Shown here one piece after another: positions 1 through 11,392 of a DNA stretch of 64,000 nt. Location of the stretch: assembly GCA_030762935.1 (NCBI GenBank), contig CM060897.1:111968176-112032175 (forward strand), written 5' to 3'. The notes under the pieces are model-generated. The model did no database searches and was not told where the DNA came from. It saw only the letters and a program-made list of their open reading frames with translations. Numbering within the stretch: the first letter of the stretch is position 1; each line of letters begins with the position of its first letter. This DNA is from Hymenopus coronatus (lineage: Eukaryota; Arthropoda; Insecta; Mantodea; Hymenopodidae). The position numbers and the translations under genes were made by a program.

Positions 1-175
1 ACAACATTTCAATGCCTCCACTATCACCTAGTAATGGTTTGAGATCGGCTTTAGCCTAATGCATTCCCTTAGTTTGTTTGTATCTACAAAGATGTTAGTA
101 ATATAATTTCTGTTAATGCTTATCTGGATTAGCATGAAGTATATGAGGCTATTAGACGTAAAATCGTCTTGTCTA
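1..175 (+). repeat. Family A, degenerate tail fragment
   Basis: Matches the family A tail region (the block with GCTTTAGCCTAATGCATTCC and the later ATTAGCATGAAGTA). The terminal hairpin is lost. It is cut by the window start or by decay. Confidence 0.6.
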
Positions 176-794
176 ATTTAAATGTTTTTCCATAAAATGG
201 AAAAAAAAAAAACTTCAGCAACCTAAACTATTAGCAACTTAAACCAGATAAAGGTGTCATTAGAACACAGTTTCTTGTAGTATTAAATGCATAAGTACAT
301 AATTCATGTAAAACTAAAAATAAGAACATAAACCGATATTATCTATTGGATAAGGTCAGTTTTGCAATTAAAGAGTGTGGATAAGGAAAATTTTGTACAA
401 AATTTACACATTACCTGATCTGAAAATAATGCATTTTAATTAAATGATTGCCATTTGACAAGAATAAAACTCCATTAAGTGTAACAATGCCCTGCATATC
501 ATTAAAGAAAAGTTGTCAATTTCTTTTTAAAGTCAGAAAGTAAAACAATATTTTAAAACCTGAAAATTTACCCTTATCCCCCAAGTTCTTCATCCTCATC
601 CTCTAAGTAATGTTGGCTTAAGCCTTCATTTTCCTTTGTGAATCACTTTCTCTGTTTGCATTAATCACGTTTCTATAAAATGTAAGGCCCCCATTTTCCT
701 GTCAATCCCCACCAAAATGTTTCTTCAGTAAAATATTATCGTTTACTTTTGATTTACTCACTGTAATCCTCTGGATTCAGCTCTTCTATATTCT
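176..794. other. Single-copy AT-rich sequence, no gene seen
   Basis: Long A-runs and no open frame of note on either strand. I see no similarity to the repeat families elsewhere in the window. Confidence 0.5.
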
Positions 795-1395
795 TTCAAC
801 TAGCCTTTACATGGAAAAAACTTCGGAAACTTTTGTTTTCTCAAAATTTGCTCTAGCTATTTTTATTAAAATCTCTTGCATTTAAGATATTTACATGACA
901 AATAAAATGCTTGAATTTTCTGGGAACAGCCTCTGAAGATCTCTTTATTCTGGATGAACTGTTCTGAATTTTGCATTACTTGAAAACCATAAGAGATATA
1001 TAGAAACTTACCGCACAAAAATGTAAATCTCCTTAAAATACACAATTTGTGTCATATACAGTTTTTTGACCGTTTTCGAGATATTTCTTGTTATTGGTTC
1101 AAGTTCTAAAATACTTAAAACTTTCCTCATACGGTAACTTTACAACTCCTAGCCACGCAAAAAAAAAAAAAAACGGATTTCAGTCACATAGCAACCATAT
1201 TTTAAAACATTTGAGTGTCGGTTTAGCCCAGTGTATTTTCTTCTACTTACAAGAAAGTAAGTAATGAGATCACTTCCGGTAATGTTTATCTCAATTAGCA
1301 AGGCGTAAATAGAAGAATAAGCTTATAAACAATAATTTGTTACAGAGATGTAGAGAAAGTCGTGTGAATGGAACACATCAGATTCTCTTTTCTTT
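795..1395 (+). repeat. Family A, 5'-truncated copy with intact tail
   Basis: Begins in the CCTTTACATGG core block and runs to the tail hairpin (GTGTGAATGGAACACATCAG). Head palindrome, leader and microsatellite slot are missing. Confidence 0.85.
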
Positions 1396-1978
1396 TTTTG
1401 CCAACCTATCCGTCGGCAAACACCCGGCAATCTTAATTTTAGAATTAGCCCATAGAATCTCTGTAGGGCAAGGGCAACTTGGTTGGCAAGGTTAATGCAA
1501 TCCGCATTGTCATGGCGGGAAAGATCGTCGTTCTCTAAATTTGGTTTGAACCTTTTGAGTGATCATTTTCATTCCAAGCATAAATTGAAACTGTGCTTTA
1601 CAAGTACCTAGCGCAATTGTGAAATTATAATGGGCACCTAGGTGCGGTAGTTAGGTGTCATATTTTTCTACAATCAAAAAGGAACGTTATAACATTACTA
1701 ATTTTTTTGTTTTAGGAGGTCAAAACAAGCTTTAGATTTAGGCTTATATACTCTTTTCGTGGTTATTAATACAGAGCGTTTATCAGGATAAATCATGTTT
1801 AATTTCTTTCAAGCAGCGACAGAGAACATGCACATTTACAGGAGTTTTAAATCCTATATTAAATGTAATATTGAATAGTTGCGGAAACCTTCAGGTTATT
1901 TGAGGCTTAGTCATTGTAGAGACATCTCATTTTGTTAATACAGAACTCCTCTGCCATGTTTTGGGACAATAGTACACT
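1396..1978. other. Single-copy sequence, no gene seen
   Basis: Somewhat less AT-rich than the flanking repeats (for example the CCGTCGGCAAACACCCGGCA stretch near 1410). No long frame and no recognised element. Confidence 0.4.
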
Positions 1979-2201
1979 TTAATTGCGACAATAATACACT
2001 TCTAAAACTTTGAAACTCCAAATGAAATTTATAAAGGATTGTGTCTTCTTATTATTCCTATGGGACATTCTGTCTCCCGTTTGCAGATCTCTATCAAATT
2101 CGATGAAATTTTGGGTGTCTATTTTGGTTAAAGTGGCAAAAACGAAGGTTTTAACATTATGATTACCAGTGGGAATCATCAGAGAAACTCCTCCTGAATC
2201 T
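1979..2201 (-). CDS. Candidate terminal exon of an unknown gene
   Basis: On the minus strand an open frame of about 74 codons runs from just after a polypyrimidine-like TTATTATTGTTTCAG (acceptor AG at 2202-2203) to a TAA at 1979. It lies in single-copy sequence, unlike nearly every other frame here. The predicted peptide begins DSGGVSLMIPTGNHNVKTF and is mixed in composition, not low-complexity. I do not recognise a family. No upstream exon with a matching donor is evident nearby because the next region is repeat-filled. A chance frame in AT-rich DNA is a real alternative. Confidence 0.22.
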
Positions 2202-2227
2202 CTGAAACAATAATAATGAAATTCCAC

Positions 2228-2817
2228 TATTATATTTTCAATTTACATTATTGTTGTACATCAAGTTACTATGTTCCTGTTCACACATTTAATTGCGTGT
2301 CTTATATTGTGAATTCTTGTTTCTGTTGTATCGTCAATAACAATACTATGCTTGTCACCACAAAAAAAATGTAAGTAAAACAAGTGTACTATTTATTTTT
2401 AGCTTCTTTTATTATTCCTTTCCCAAATGTCTTTCACTCTTGGAAGATTTTCGGTTCTACACCTCTTCAACATTTGTGCAACTTCTTTGGACGCCATTTT
2501 GCGTGTTAACTTAGGGGAAGCTAATGCAAGACTGAAGAAATCATGAGAAGTAATGCTATATTACCAACATTATTCTATTTACAAATAAGACGAGTTTTGC
2601 AGAAAATGTTCCCTTATGATATTCATTAACCAGGGATAAGACCAGATTTGCATGAAACTTTGGGGAAGGCTCTTGCCAGTTTTTCACAAAACTTAATGAT
2701 GGATTTGACAAGTCAAGAATTTTGACCCCCTATAAATCAGGGAATAGGACAGTTTTGTTATAAAATACACATTGTAGATTGTAGCAAACAACATCGATAC
2801 CATGTCACCGCGCCTAA
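2228..2817. other. Single-copy sequence, no gene seen
   Basis: AT-rich sequence between the candidate exon and the next repeat. No frame or repeat recognised. Confidence 0.4.
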
Positions 2818-3485
2818 CTCATTTTTACTTCCTCTACAAGTACTATATACCTACATAGTGTATAGAGAAGGTATTCCATTCCATCCAAAAATGTGTTACC
2901 GAGATTTACCGGAAATATGCGTCAATTACCCTTTACATGGAAAAACTGTCTAAAATGTTGTTTTCTCAAAAATGGCTCTAACGGTTACTCGTATTAAAGT
3001 ACCATATATTAAAGATGTTTATATGGTAAATAAAATGTATATATTGAACTTCTGGGAATAGCCTCTAAAGACCTCTTTATTTCGAATGAATTTTGCTGGA
3101 GTTTGCATAAGTAGTATACAGTAAGAGATAGACAAAAATGTACTACACAAACAATGAACATATCGTTGAAACACAGAATTTATGTAATATACTTTTTTTT
3201 TCGTGAAGTTGGCCGTTTTTGAGATATACCTTGTTATTGGTTTCTGTTTTAAAATTCTTCAAGCTTCTGGCAATAAAAGAAACTGATTTCATCTACAAGC
3301 AACCAACTTTTAAAAGATTTCACTATCGGTTTAGACTAGTGTATCCCATTATTACTCTTCTACTTACAATAAATCATTTCTGATGTTTATCTCGACTAGT
3401 AGATAAAAGAATAAGCTTTTTAACATTACTTTGTTACACATGTAGAGAACGTTATGTGAATGGAACACATCAGATTTTTTATTGT
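2818..3485 (+). repeat. Family A, both ends present, internal deletion
   Basis: Head palindrome near 2830-2870 and tail hairpin near 3455-3478 are both present. The sequence jumps from the leader (GGAAATATGCGTCAA) straight to the CCCTTTACATGG core, so the microsatellite slot and S-hairpin block are deleted. Confidence 0.85.
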
Positions 3486-3509
3486 TGTAAATTTTGGATA
3501 AGGCGAGTT

Positions 3510-3611
3510 TTGCATCTAGTAGTCTCATAAAGGAGAATAGGCTTTTGTAACAATAGTCTGTTGCAGAATAGATAAAAGAAGTTCGTTTGAATGTAACACC
3601 AGTTTTTTTTC
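3510..3611 (+). repeat. Family A, tail-end fragment
   Basis: Last ~100 bases of a plus-oriented copy, ending GTTTGAATGTAACACCAG plus a T-run and abutting the next head. Confidence 0.7.
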
Positions 3612-4160
3612 TTCCTCTATCACGTACGTGTAGATAGAGAAGATATTGTATTGCATCCACAAATTTAGACCAAGATTCACTTAAAAATATGTGTTTTGAG
3701 GACTCCTGAACAAAAATGCCATAGGAAAGTATCCGTTTTTGTCTTTGTGTGTCTGTGAACATCATAACTCAAAAACGAAAAGTCGGTTAAATAGTTAACA
3801 CGGTGTTTGAATTTAATATCCTTTAAAGAGGTGAAATAATTTACCAAAAAGTAACCCAACAGCCTTTGAATGAACAATGTTTTGAAAACTTTTATTTTTC
3901 CAAAATAACTCTAAAACTTTTTATTAAAATACCATATTAAAATACTTACTTGACAAAGAAGATGCATATCTATAATCTTTTGTGAATAGCCTTTAAAGTC
4001 CAATTCGTTTGCAAGAATATGTATATAATCTTGTATAACTGGTATTCGTTAAGCCATAGATGAAAACGCACTACATAACAAATGTAGACCGGTTTAAAAC
4101 ACAGTTTATTTCAAATAATCTTTTATGTTCCCAAACCATTTCAAAGTTATGCACTATTAA
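3612..4160 (+). repeat. Family A, head half, 3'-truncated
   Basis: Starts with a head palindrome variant (TCACGTACGTGTAGATAGAG), passes through leader, GTGTGTCTGTG slot and core, and fades out after the GTAGACCGGTTTAAAACACAG block. Confidence 0.8.
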
Positions 4161-4535
4161 TGATTTGCATTGTTCAATAATTAGGCATGCTTTTCAAGTC
4201 CTGTTGATGGTCAGTTGTTCCTCGCAATAGCATAGAAACAGGAATTTTAAGGCCAGCATATTGCGTCCAGATCTTGAACATTCGACTGTCGCTGTTCCCT
4301 TTAAATCCCAACGAAATATGCAATGTAGATGTTATTACAACGTTTTATGGTGATTACGGACTTATTGAAATGGCATTTTGAAACACTGTGAATAATCAAG
4401 AGAGACGAACTTAAAACAATTCTGTCTGGACGTTAACTTACCATTCGCTATTATCCATTAAGCAGTTGGCCTTAAGTTGCCGTTGAATCTCACCAAGGTA
4501 ACTTCACTCTGGAATCTCGTCATTTTCTCTAACCA
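4161..4535. other. Single-copy sequence, no gene seen
   Basis: No frame above about 40 codons that looks coding, and no match to other parts of the window. Confidence 0.4.
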
Positions 4536-4745
4536 CTTATGTACAATGTACATATAGGTAAAGGAGGTAGTGTATTCCATCCAAAAATTCGATTTCACTG
4601 GAATCCATGACTTCAAGATCTTTGAAACCAAAAAGGTCTATTTAGAAAATGTCTGTTTATCTTTGTCTGTCTTTGTCTGCCTGCCTGTCTTTGGGCAGCA
4701 TAGCTCAGAAACGAAAAGCGCATTAAATAACAAATCTAATATAAA
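4536..4745 (+). repeat. Family A, head fragment
   Basis: Decayed head palindrome, leader (CCAAAAATTCGATTTCACTGG) and a TCTGTCTT/TGTCTGCC version of the microsatellite slot, followed by CAGCATAGCTCAGAAACG. The open frame across it is a repeat shadow. Confidence 0.75.
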
Positions 4746-5061
4746 TGAATGAAATGAATAAGTGTATTTATTAAAATGTCAGCAACGATCATCAATCACA
4801 CGGATCCACAGACCGTCGTAAGTGCTTTTGTAATAAACAAAATATAAGCAATATTAAAAACAAACAAATAAAAATAAAGATTGAATTCGACAATAAAAAG
4901 TAAAAAGATATTAAAATACAACTTAAATTTACAACACAGAATAAACCTTATTCTGATGTATTAATATAATCTATTATTGTGTACTAAATACACTTAAGAG
5001 AAATATATACAAACGATACTAACACCAGAACAACATAAAGACAGAAAAGTATGACTTAACT

Positions 5062-5092
<31 letters not shown>

Positions 5093-5344
5093 GTAATCAC
5101 CTTTTACCTCATCTTATAGCCCCCCTCTCATCCCTATTATCAGCCTTATCATATCTCAGCTGTCTCACCTTAATTAGAAATTAGCTTATCCCGTCCGCGT
5201 CTTCCGTGCCTGTCAGTATCGCCCAACATGCTCCTAAACCTCTATTCGAAGTGGCAAAGGATCCCAGTAAATACTTTTGCCTCCATACCTCCTTACCCCT
5301 TGATATTTAGTGCAGTGTCTGCCAAGGATACTATGACAGGAACA
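4746..5344. other. Single-copy sequence with an A-rich stretch
   Basis: An A-rich segment (about 4850-4960) is followed by a (TA)n tract and a pyrimidine-rich less-AT segment (5100-5340). No gene or known element recognised. Confidence 0.4.
5062..5089. repeat. (TA)n microsatellite
   Basis: Uninterrupted AT dinucleotide repeat of about 28 bases in single-copy sequence. Confidence 0.95.
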
Positions 5345-5988
5345 TTTTTTACATAATCCCCCCACCACAACTACCTTTTATACATGGAACACTTTTCGAA
5401 ACTTTTGATTTTCGGAAAAATGGCTCTTAACGATTTTTGTTAAAATATATATTTAAGATATTTAAGATATTTTCATGACAAACGAAATGTATATCTATTT
5501 TCTGAAAATAGTCTCTGAAGAGGTCTTTATTTTGCGTATCTTTTGTGTAACTGCTAAACCGTAAGAGATAGATAAAAACTAATTACACAAAAGATATAGA
5601 TCTCGTTAAAACACACAATTTCTGTCACACGTGTTTTTTCGTAGAGTTAACCTTTCTAAGAAATTTATTGTTGGTGGTTTCAATTTTAAACTACTTAAAT
5701 TTTCTCAAGCAGGAAGTCAACTTTCACTTCAACTCTGTTTTATTACCGAGAATGCAAAAGAGTGCCGAATTTCAATTGGTTCACATGACCATGAGCTTTT
5801 AAAAGATTTGGCTCTTGCTTTATGCTAATGTACTCCCTTATTTCCCTTTATGCTTGCAAGGAAGCAAGTAATAAGACCAATTCTGCTTATGTTCATATCA
5901 ATTAGCATGATGAACATAAAAGATTACTTTTTATAAGGTAAGTTTGTTTGTGGAACAACTAGAGCAAGTTGTGTGGATGGAACACATT
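5345..5988 (+). repeat. Family A, core and tail
   Basis: Starts at the CCCCCCACCACAACTACC block and ends at GTGTGGATGGAACACATTC. Its tail has the GTGGAACAACTAGAG variant instead of GCAGAGATGTAGAG. The next copy's head follows directly. Confidence 0.85.
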
Positions 5989-7085
5989 CTTTCTCTTTCT
6001 CTAGCACGTACATACAACGTAATAGTAGATGGTTAATTTTGGTATTGCACTAAAAAATGTGATGCCGAAATTTCACCGGAAATACATGTTTTGAGGCTCC
6101 CTAAATCTAAAAAGTTATTTTTAGTGAAAGGTCCATGTGTTTGTGTGTCTGGACAACGTAGTTCAAAAACGAAAAGATCGTTAAATACCAAACTTAGTAT
6201 CTAAGTTTAGTATTTTCCAAGGATGTGACACGAAGATTTTCAAGAAAAGCCCCCAAAATGTAAATGGCGTTTATTTACGGACGCTCTTTAACTACTGTGG
6301 TTCTCAACGTCCCATTCTATACTGGGCGTGAAAGACCGCTTAATTTTGCTCAGAGGCCTCTCTATCAGGCTTGAGATTCTTTTTACATGCCGTAAATCTA
6401 CGACACGAGACCAACGGCTTTACTTCCCTTCCGAAGCAAGCCATGCTAAGGATTTTTACACCCAAAAAAATCCATCGTCCTCCGCCGGGTTTGAACCTGC
6501 GACCTTGGGTATATGAAGTCAGCATGGAAATCATTACACCACGGAGGGCGATAGAGATAAAACCCTACACCAAACTACCAACTACATGGAATTCTTTTAT
6601 TTAAAAAAAAATTACAATCATATATACAATGTATATCTTGAATGTTTTGGGAATAGTTTCTGAACATCACTTCATTTTAGATGAATTTTGCGTTAACTAG
6701 GGATAGACAAAAACTTACCATACAAAAATTTAGATCAGGTTAAAACACACAGTTTAGGTAATATACATTTTTATCGTTGAATTGACAATTTCTGAGATAT
6801 TCCATATTATGTGTTTCAAATTTAAAACACTTAAATTTTCTCTCAGCTCCTGGCCCTGCATAGAAACGAATTTCATCCACATGGCAACCAGCTTTTAAAA
6901 GATTTGACTATCGCTTTAACCTGGTGTATTCCCTTATTTTGCTTCTACTTAGAAGGAAGCAAGTAATTAATACAATTTCTGCTAATGTTGATCTCGATTA
7001 TCATAAAATAGATAGAAGAATAAGCTTATTACCAATAATTCGTTGCAGCGACGTAGGGAAAGTCATATGAATAGAAAACATCAGA
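5989..7085 (+). repeat. Family A, full copy split by a SINE
   Basis: Head near 5989 (CTCTAGCACGTACATAC), leader, GTGTTTGTGTGTCTGG slot and S block run to about 6255. A minus-strand SINE D interrupts at 6256-6560. The core resumes at CTACACCAAACTACC and runs to the tail (GTCATATGAATAGAAAACAT) near 7080. Confidence 0.85.
6256..6560 (-). mobile_element. SINE D copy inserted in family A
   Basis: On the minus strand it starts CGCCCTCCGTGGTGTAATG with a perfect B-box-like GGTTCAAACCC, then the body (GGAAGGGAAGTAAAGCC, GATTTACGGCATGT, GAGAGGCCTCTGAGC) and ends AAAGAGCGTCCGTAAATAAA. It is nearly identical in layout to the copy at 59297-59593. No clear target-site duplication was found. Confidence 0.85.
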
Positions 7086-7996
7086 TTTTTAGAAAAAGGT
7101 CCGTGTATTAGTGTGTCTGTGAACACGATAACTCAAAAACAAAAACCTGATAAAATACCAAACTTGGTATTTAAGTTTAGTATCCTCCAAGGACACGAAT
7201 ATTGTGAGGAAAATTCCCCAACCCTAAACTTCCCTTTATGTGAAAAAAAAAATAGAAAATTTAGATTTTCTCAAAAATGGCTCTAACGCAAATTAAAGAT
7301 ATTTATATGGCAAATAAGTTGTAGATCTTGATTTTTCTGGGAATATTCATTAAAGATCTCTGTATTCCGAATGAATTTTGCTGCATTTTGAGTAACTGGT
7401 ACACCGTAAGAAATAGACAAAAACTGCTAAACAAAAATGTAGATCACGTTAAAACACACATTTTTTTTGTCGTGGAACTGACCATTTCTGATACATTCCT
7501 TGTTATTTGCTTCAGATTTGAAATACTTCAAACTTTTCTCACACGGAAAGTTGTGAGAAATGGATTTCAACCACATGGCAACCAGGTTTTAAAAAATGTG
7601 ACTATAGTTTCAGTCTAGTGTATTCCCTTATTTTCTTTCTAGTTACAACGAAGCAAGTAATTGAGACAATTTATGCTATGTTTATCATCTCGATTATAAT
7701 AATGTAGGTAGAGTCAGACTGAAAAATTCAATCCCATAGCTGGGATTTGAACCACAGATCTCCCGGTTTCTTGCCGGTTGCTCTTCCACTGAGCTACCAT
7801 GGCAACATGCCGGCATAGCATTGAATTTTTTCAGTCAGACTCTACATATCCAACTTCTGTCCTACAAACGGCTTGTGTGAAAAAAAAAAAATAAGCCAAT
7901 ATAATAAAGTAGATAGAAGAATATGCTTTTAGCAATAATGTGCCACAGCGATGAATAGAAAGTCATATGGATGGAAAACATTAGATTTTTTAATTC
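7086..7996 (+). repeat. Family A lacking its head, split by a tRNA-like element
   Basis: Begins at TTAGAAAAAGGTCCGTG just before a GTGTGTCTGTG slot, with no head palindrome. It runs through core to 7705, is interrupted by SINE C (7706-7880), and resumes at AATAAAGTAGATAGAAGAAT to end near 7996. Confidence 0.8.
7706..7880 (-). mobile_element. SINE C: tRNA-like module between inverted repeats
   Basis: A tRNA-like segment on the minus strand (about 7733-7812; A-box-like TAGCTCAGTGG, B-box-like GGTTCAAATCC) is flanked by a 25-base inverted repeat, GTAGAGTCAGACTGAAAAAT at 7708 and its complement ending at 7845. The right arm continues into an A-rich tail. The cloverleaf is imperfect, so it is a retroposon head rather than a working tRNA gene. 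Confidence 0.75.
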
Positions 7997-7999
7997 TTG

Positions 8000-8103
8000 C
8001 TCTTACAAACAAGGGAATTTCAATCACATAGCAACCAGCTTTTGAGAGTTTGACTAACGCTTTACCGTATGGTACTTCCTTATGTTGCTTGCCTAACAAG
8101 CCC
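8000..8103 (+). repeat. Family A, tail-region fragment
   Basis: Short piece spanning the CACATAGCAACCAGCTTTTG and following blocks. The terminal hairpin is absent. Confidence 0.65.
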
Positions 8104-8141
8104 CATGCATTAGTGAAAAAGTACAACGTAACTTCTAAAAT

Positions 8142-8517
8142 TCGTTTCGTAATCGGCTTACCCTTCAAGTATTGGTAGGACTGGCACACCTGTAGGACTT
8201 ACAAACCAATGCCGGGGGGTCAGAGGCCTGTCGGGAAGCCAACGGCAAGAGACCACAGAATGGAGAACCTGTTACGAGGGGTCGGCCCGTAGCCAGACAT
8301 GAACACGAGGAAGTGGATGATATGAAATGTAAGAGAAATTGATTATAGGAAAGGTGGTGATGGAGCAATTGGTGGAATGAGTGGCGGGGAAACCGGAAGG
8401 CCCGGAGAAAACTAGCCAAGCCGCCACTTCATCCACCACAAATCCTACAAGCGGACACTTGGGATCGAACCCGGATCGCCTAGGCGAGGGATCTAACTAT
8501 TCAACTACGGCGACGCC
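8142..8517 (-). mobile_element. SINE B, full-length copy with 12-bp target duplication
   Basis: The minus strand starts GGCGTCGCCGTAGTTGAA and carries the B-box-like GGTTCGATCCC about 40 bases in. The body has CACTCATTCCACCAATTG and CATATCATCCACTTCC. The direct repeat AACTTCTAAAAT flanks it at 8130-8141 and 8518-8529. Length is 376 bases. Frames across it are not genes. Confidence 0.88.
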
Positions 8518-8529
8518 AACTTCTAAAAT

Positions 8530-8910
8530 ACACGTTATAAAACGCGGAACTCATTTTATCTGTTTTCGGAGGTGTAAAGAAAAAGGGAAAGATATTCGGA
8601 ATTGTCCTATAAAATTCGGTATGGATGGTCAACTTGTTTAGTGCTTAGCTGCGTACGCCCAAATAGACACGTGCGAACCCAACGTCCTTGGATTGCCAAG
8701 TGAAAGGCACATTAAAAGCTCAATAATTCAATCAGGTACGCTACTTCGGGATGGAAGAATTCCATTGGCAAACATGGTAGTTAACTGTTAGCAACTTCCG
8801 TTTATGTTCGTTTTTAAAACTAACATGGGGTTATGTAACCTGAAACAATGAGGTACGTTTGCAGATTCACACTAGTACATTGGTATATGATATTGTAAAC
8901 TTGAATTACT
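8530..8910. other. Single-copy sequence, no gene seen
   Basis: Moderate-GC stretch (about 8640-8760) without a sustained frame. No repeat similarity seen. Confidence 0.4.
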
Positions 8911-9042
8911 TTCTCTACACATAGTATGTACATAATATATATAGAAGGTATTGCATTCCAACCAAAAATTCGATACCGAGATTTTATCGGAAATACATGT
9001 TTTGGGTCCCCCTGAATCCCAAAAAAAAAACATTTTTAAAAA
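8911..9042 (+). repeat. Family A, head fragment
   Basis: Head palindrome (ACTTTCTCTACACATAGTAT) and leader through the A-run before the microsatellite slot. It then meets a minus-strand copy tail to tail. Confidence 0.8.
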
Positions 9043-9888
9043 AATCTGATGTGTACCATTCACATGACTTTCTCTACATCTCTGCAATAAATTATTGTTA
9101 AAGACTTATACTTCTATTTACTTCATCCTAATCAGAAAGATTATCAGAAATAGTGTTATTACTTGCTTCCTTGTAAGTAGAAGCGAAATAAGGGCATAGC
9201 AAAGGTTAAAGTGATAGTCAAAAGCAGGTTGCTATGTGACTGAAGTTCTTTGTTTGTATGGAGAGCAGTTGACAAATTCCTGTATGAGAAAATATGTTTC
9301 TCAAAGCAGAAACCAAAAACAAGGAATGTCTCGAAAACGCTGAACTCCACAAAAAATGTATATAACATAAATGGTGTGTTTTAAAGTGCTCAATATTTTT
9401 CGTGTAGTAAGTTTTTGCCCATCTCTTACGGTTCAGCAGTTATTCAAAGTTTCGTAAAATTCAGCCAAAATAAAGTACTCTTCAGAGGCTATTCCCAGTA
9501 AATTCAAAATATACATTTTATTTGTCAGGTAAATAGCTTTGATATACGATATTTTAATCAAAATCGTTAGAGCCATTTTTTAGAAAATCAAAACTTTCGA
9601 AAAATGTTCCATGTAAAGGGTAGTTGGGGGTGGGGGATTTTTCTCAAAATCTTCGTGGTATTTCTGGAGGATACTAAACTTAAATACAAAGTTCGGTATT
9701 TTACCGACTTTTCGTTTTTGAGTTATCGTGTTCACAGACCCACACAGACCTGTTTTCTGAAAATACTTTTTTTGTATACAGGGGACCCTAAAACATATAT
9801 TTGCGGTGAAATCTCGGTATCGAATTTTTTGGTGGAGTGCAATACCTTCTCTATACACTATGTACATAGTACGTGTAGAGAAAGTAGA
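9043..9888 (-). repeat. Family A, essentially full copy
   Basis: Tail hairpin at 9047-9063, head palindrome at about 9846-9885. The microsatellite slot is almost absent (ACAGACCCACACAGACC), which leaves a 111-codon minus-strand frame open across head, leader and S block. Confidence 0.9.
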
Positions 9889-9915
9889 AATCTGATATGT
9901 TCCATTCACATTCAT
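9889..9915 (-). repeat. Family A, terminal-hairpin stub
   Basis: Only TCTGATATGTTCCATTCACA remains, directly abutting the previous head. Confidence 0.6.
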
Positions 9916-10249
9916 ATTAAAGAAGTCTGTTTTAGGCCTCCCGTTTTGCAGCTAAACAGCGTTGTCAGATGTAAAAAATGACTTGAATTCCAGAGGGCGT
10001 TGATATTTCCAATTTAAAATACATGTGATAATTAACCCCAACTAACTGAAAAGTGAGTAGCTATTTATTTCCCCATTATAGTGAAATTTTGTATATTTTT
10101 ATCGAGTACTTATGTTGTGGTTACGATTGTGATAAAATACATCAAAATACAATCTTTATTTATAATTAATAATCATAGTTATTTAAGATATAGAAAAATA
10201 TAAATGTAAAAAGTGGGACAATTCTTCTCAGTCCCCCCTTGCTTTGTGC
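9916..10249. other. Single-copy sequence, no gene seen
   Basis: AT-rich with no repeat similarity and no credible frame. Confidence 0.4.
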
Positions 10250-10637
10250 GCAAAAAATTCAGATCTCGTTAAAATACACACTTTATGAAATATACTTTTT
10301 TCTGGAGTAACCATCTCTGGGATATTCCTTGGTTTTAGTTTAAAATTTCCAAATATTTATACTTTTTTCAGAAGGGAAATCTTCACTCTATTTTCCATGC
10401 TGATCATGCAAATAGAACGGAATTTCAAGGCCATCACATAGCAAATAGCTATTAAACTACCTGACTGTTGTTTATGGCTCACATGTTCTCTGATTTACCT
10501 TGTATCCAAAAGGAAATAATTAATAACACTATTTCAGTTTAACTCGACTGACATGAAGTAGATAGAAAAATAAGATTTGTAAAAATAATTTGTTAAGGAA
10601 GAGATAAACCATGTGAATGGAACACATCATATTTGAC
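10250..10637 (+). repeat. Family A, 3' half
   Basis: Starts at TCAGATCTCGTTAAAATACA and ends with an intact tail hairpin (ATGTGAATGGAACACATCAT). Confidence 0.85.
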
Positions 10638-10866
10638 TCTAAAACGTGAAGTTTTTGCTGTATGAGAATGTTAATTCCCAAAGAGAACAAGCTACGTTCA
10701 TAATTGTGCCTTTGCCGAACCAAATTCTTCATTTTGAGAATACAGTTTGAAGGCCTGATATTGACAGATAATCGTTATTTTTTCATATAAATTCCTCTGG
10801 CGTTTTTCCGTTAGTTTGCAAGCAATGCGTGAGGTAAATTAGTAAAAATGAATGGCTCATTTTCTG
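10638..10866. other. Single-copy sequence
   Basis: No frame or repeat recognised. Confidence 0.35.
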
Positions 10867-11067
10867 TTACACGATCACCCGCTCCAGTGCGTGCTGGAAG
10901 ACGAAATAATGCTTGGAATTCACTGAACCACTAATCAGTCCAAATGTGGCATTCATATTGCCAAAGAAGGCTGGATAGTTTGCCACTAAATTACTGAATG
11001 AGATCGGGTCTATTTGTGTATACATGTTGCACTGTTTATGATAATTAAAACACTCGCTGACTGTCAT
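10867..11067 (-). other. Open frame in single-copy sequence, possible exon relic
   Basis: A 66-codon minus-strand frame with mixed composition (for example NYPAFFGNMNATFGLISG) in less AT-rich single-copy DNA. The spacing of P, G, N and G residues faintly recalls a transmembrane segment of SLC17-type anion transporters, but I would not name it. Splice signals at its edges are weak. Confidence 0.15.
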
Positions 11068-11253
11068 CGGAGGTAACGGAAACCGCCCTCAGTCATCGCT
11101 TGGTGGAACGAGATAATCCCCAAAAGTCAGACAGACCTTCAGGTAAGGGAAGCATTGGAAACAGCATAGGTGTTTATTAAACTTATTTTTCCCCCACATA
11201 AGTTAGGAGTTGATAAGTAGAGGCCGATTGAACAAAAATCTGATGTGTTTCAT
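11068..11253. other. Single-copy sequence, no gene seen
   Basis: Lies between the weak exon candidate and the next repeat. Nothing recognised. Confidence 0.35.
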
Positions 11254-11390
11254 TCACATGTCTTTCTGTATATTTGTAGTAAATTATTGTTAATAATGTT
11301 ATTCTTCTATCTACTCCATGCTAATCAAGATAAACATTAGCAGAAATTGTCGTTATTATTTGGTACCATGTAAGTAGAAGGGAACAAACC
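11254..11390 (-). repeat. Family A, tail fragment
   Basis: Tail hairpin (ATGTGTTTCATTCACAT) and the following ~110 bases, truncated where the next minus copy begins. Confidence 0.8.
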
Positions 11391-11392
11391 TA

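Noticed and set aside
6328..6604. Frames with an apparently protein-like peptide (FEPATLGI / LNLRPWVYEVSM)
   Set aside because: Translation artefact of the SINE D tRNA-like head; the same peptide strings appear in the unrelated copy at 59297-59593.
7733..7812. A functional tRNA gene
   Set aside because: The boxes are present but the T-stem has mismatches, the anticodon loop lacks the expected T before the anticodon, and the segment recurs in several copies with inverted arms. It is a retroposon head.
8142..8517. Overlapping 84-86 codon frames on both strands
   Set aside because: They lie inside a SINE with target-site duplications, and the same frames recur brokenly in its other copies.
9604..9981. 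A 125-codon plus-strand frame
   Set aside because: Antisense to a family A copy and open only because its microsatellite slot is small. No coding features.
10867..11067. An SLC17-type transporter exon
   Set aside because: Only a faint spacing resemblance over about 25 residues; not enough to name. Kept as an unassigned frame.
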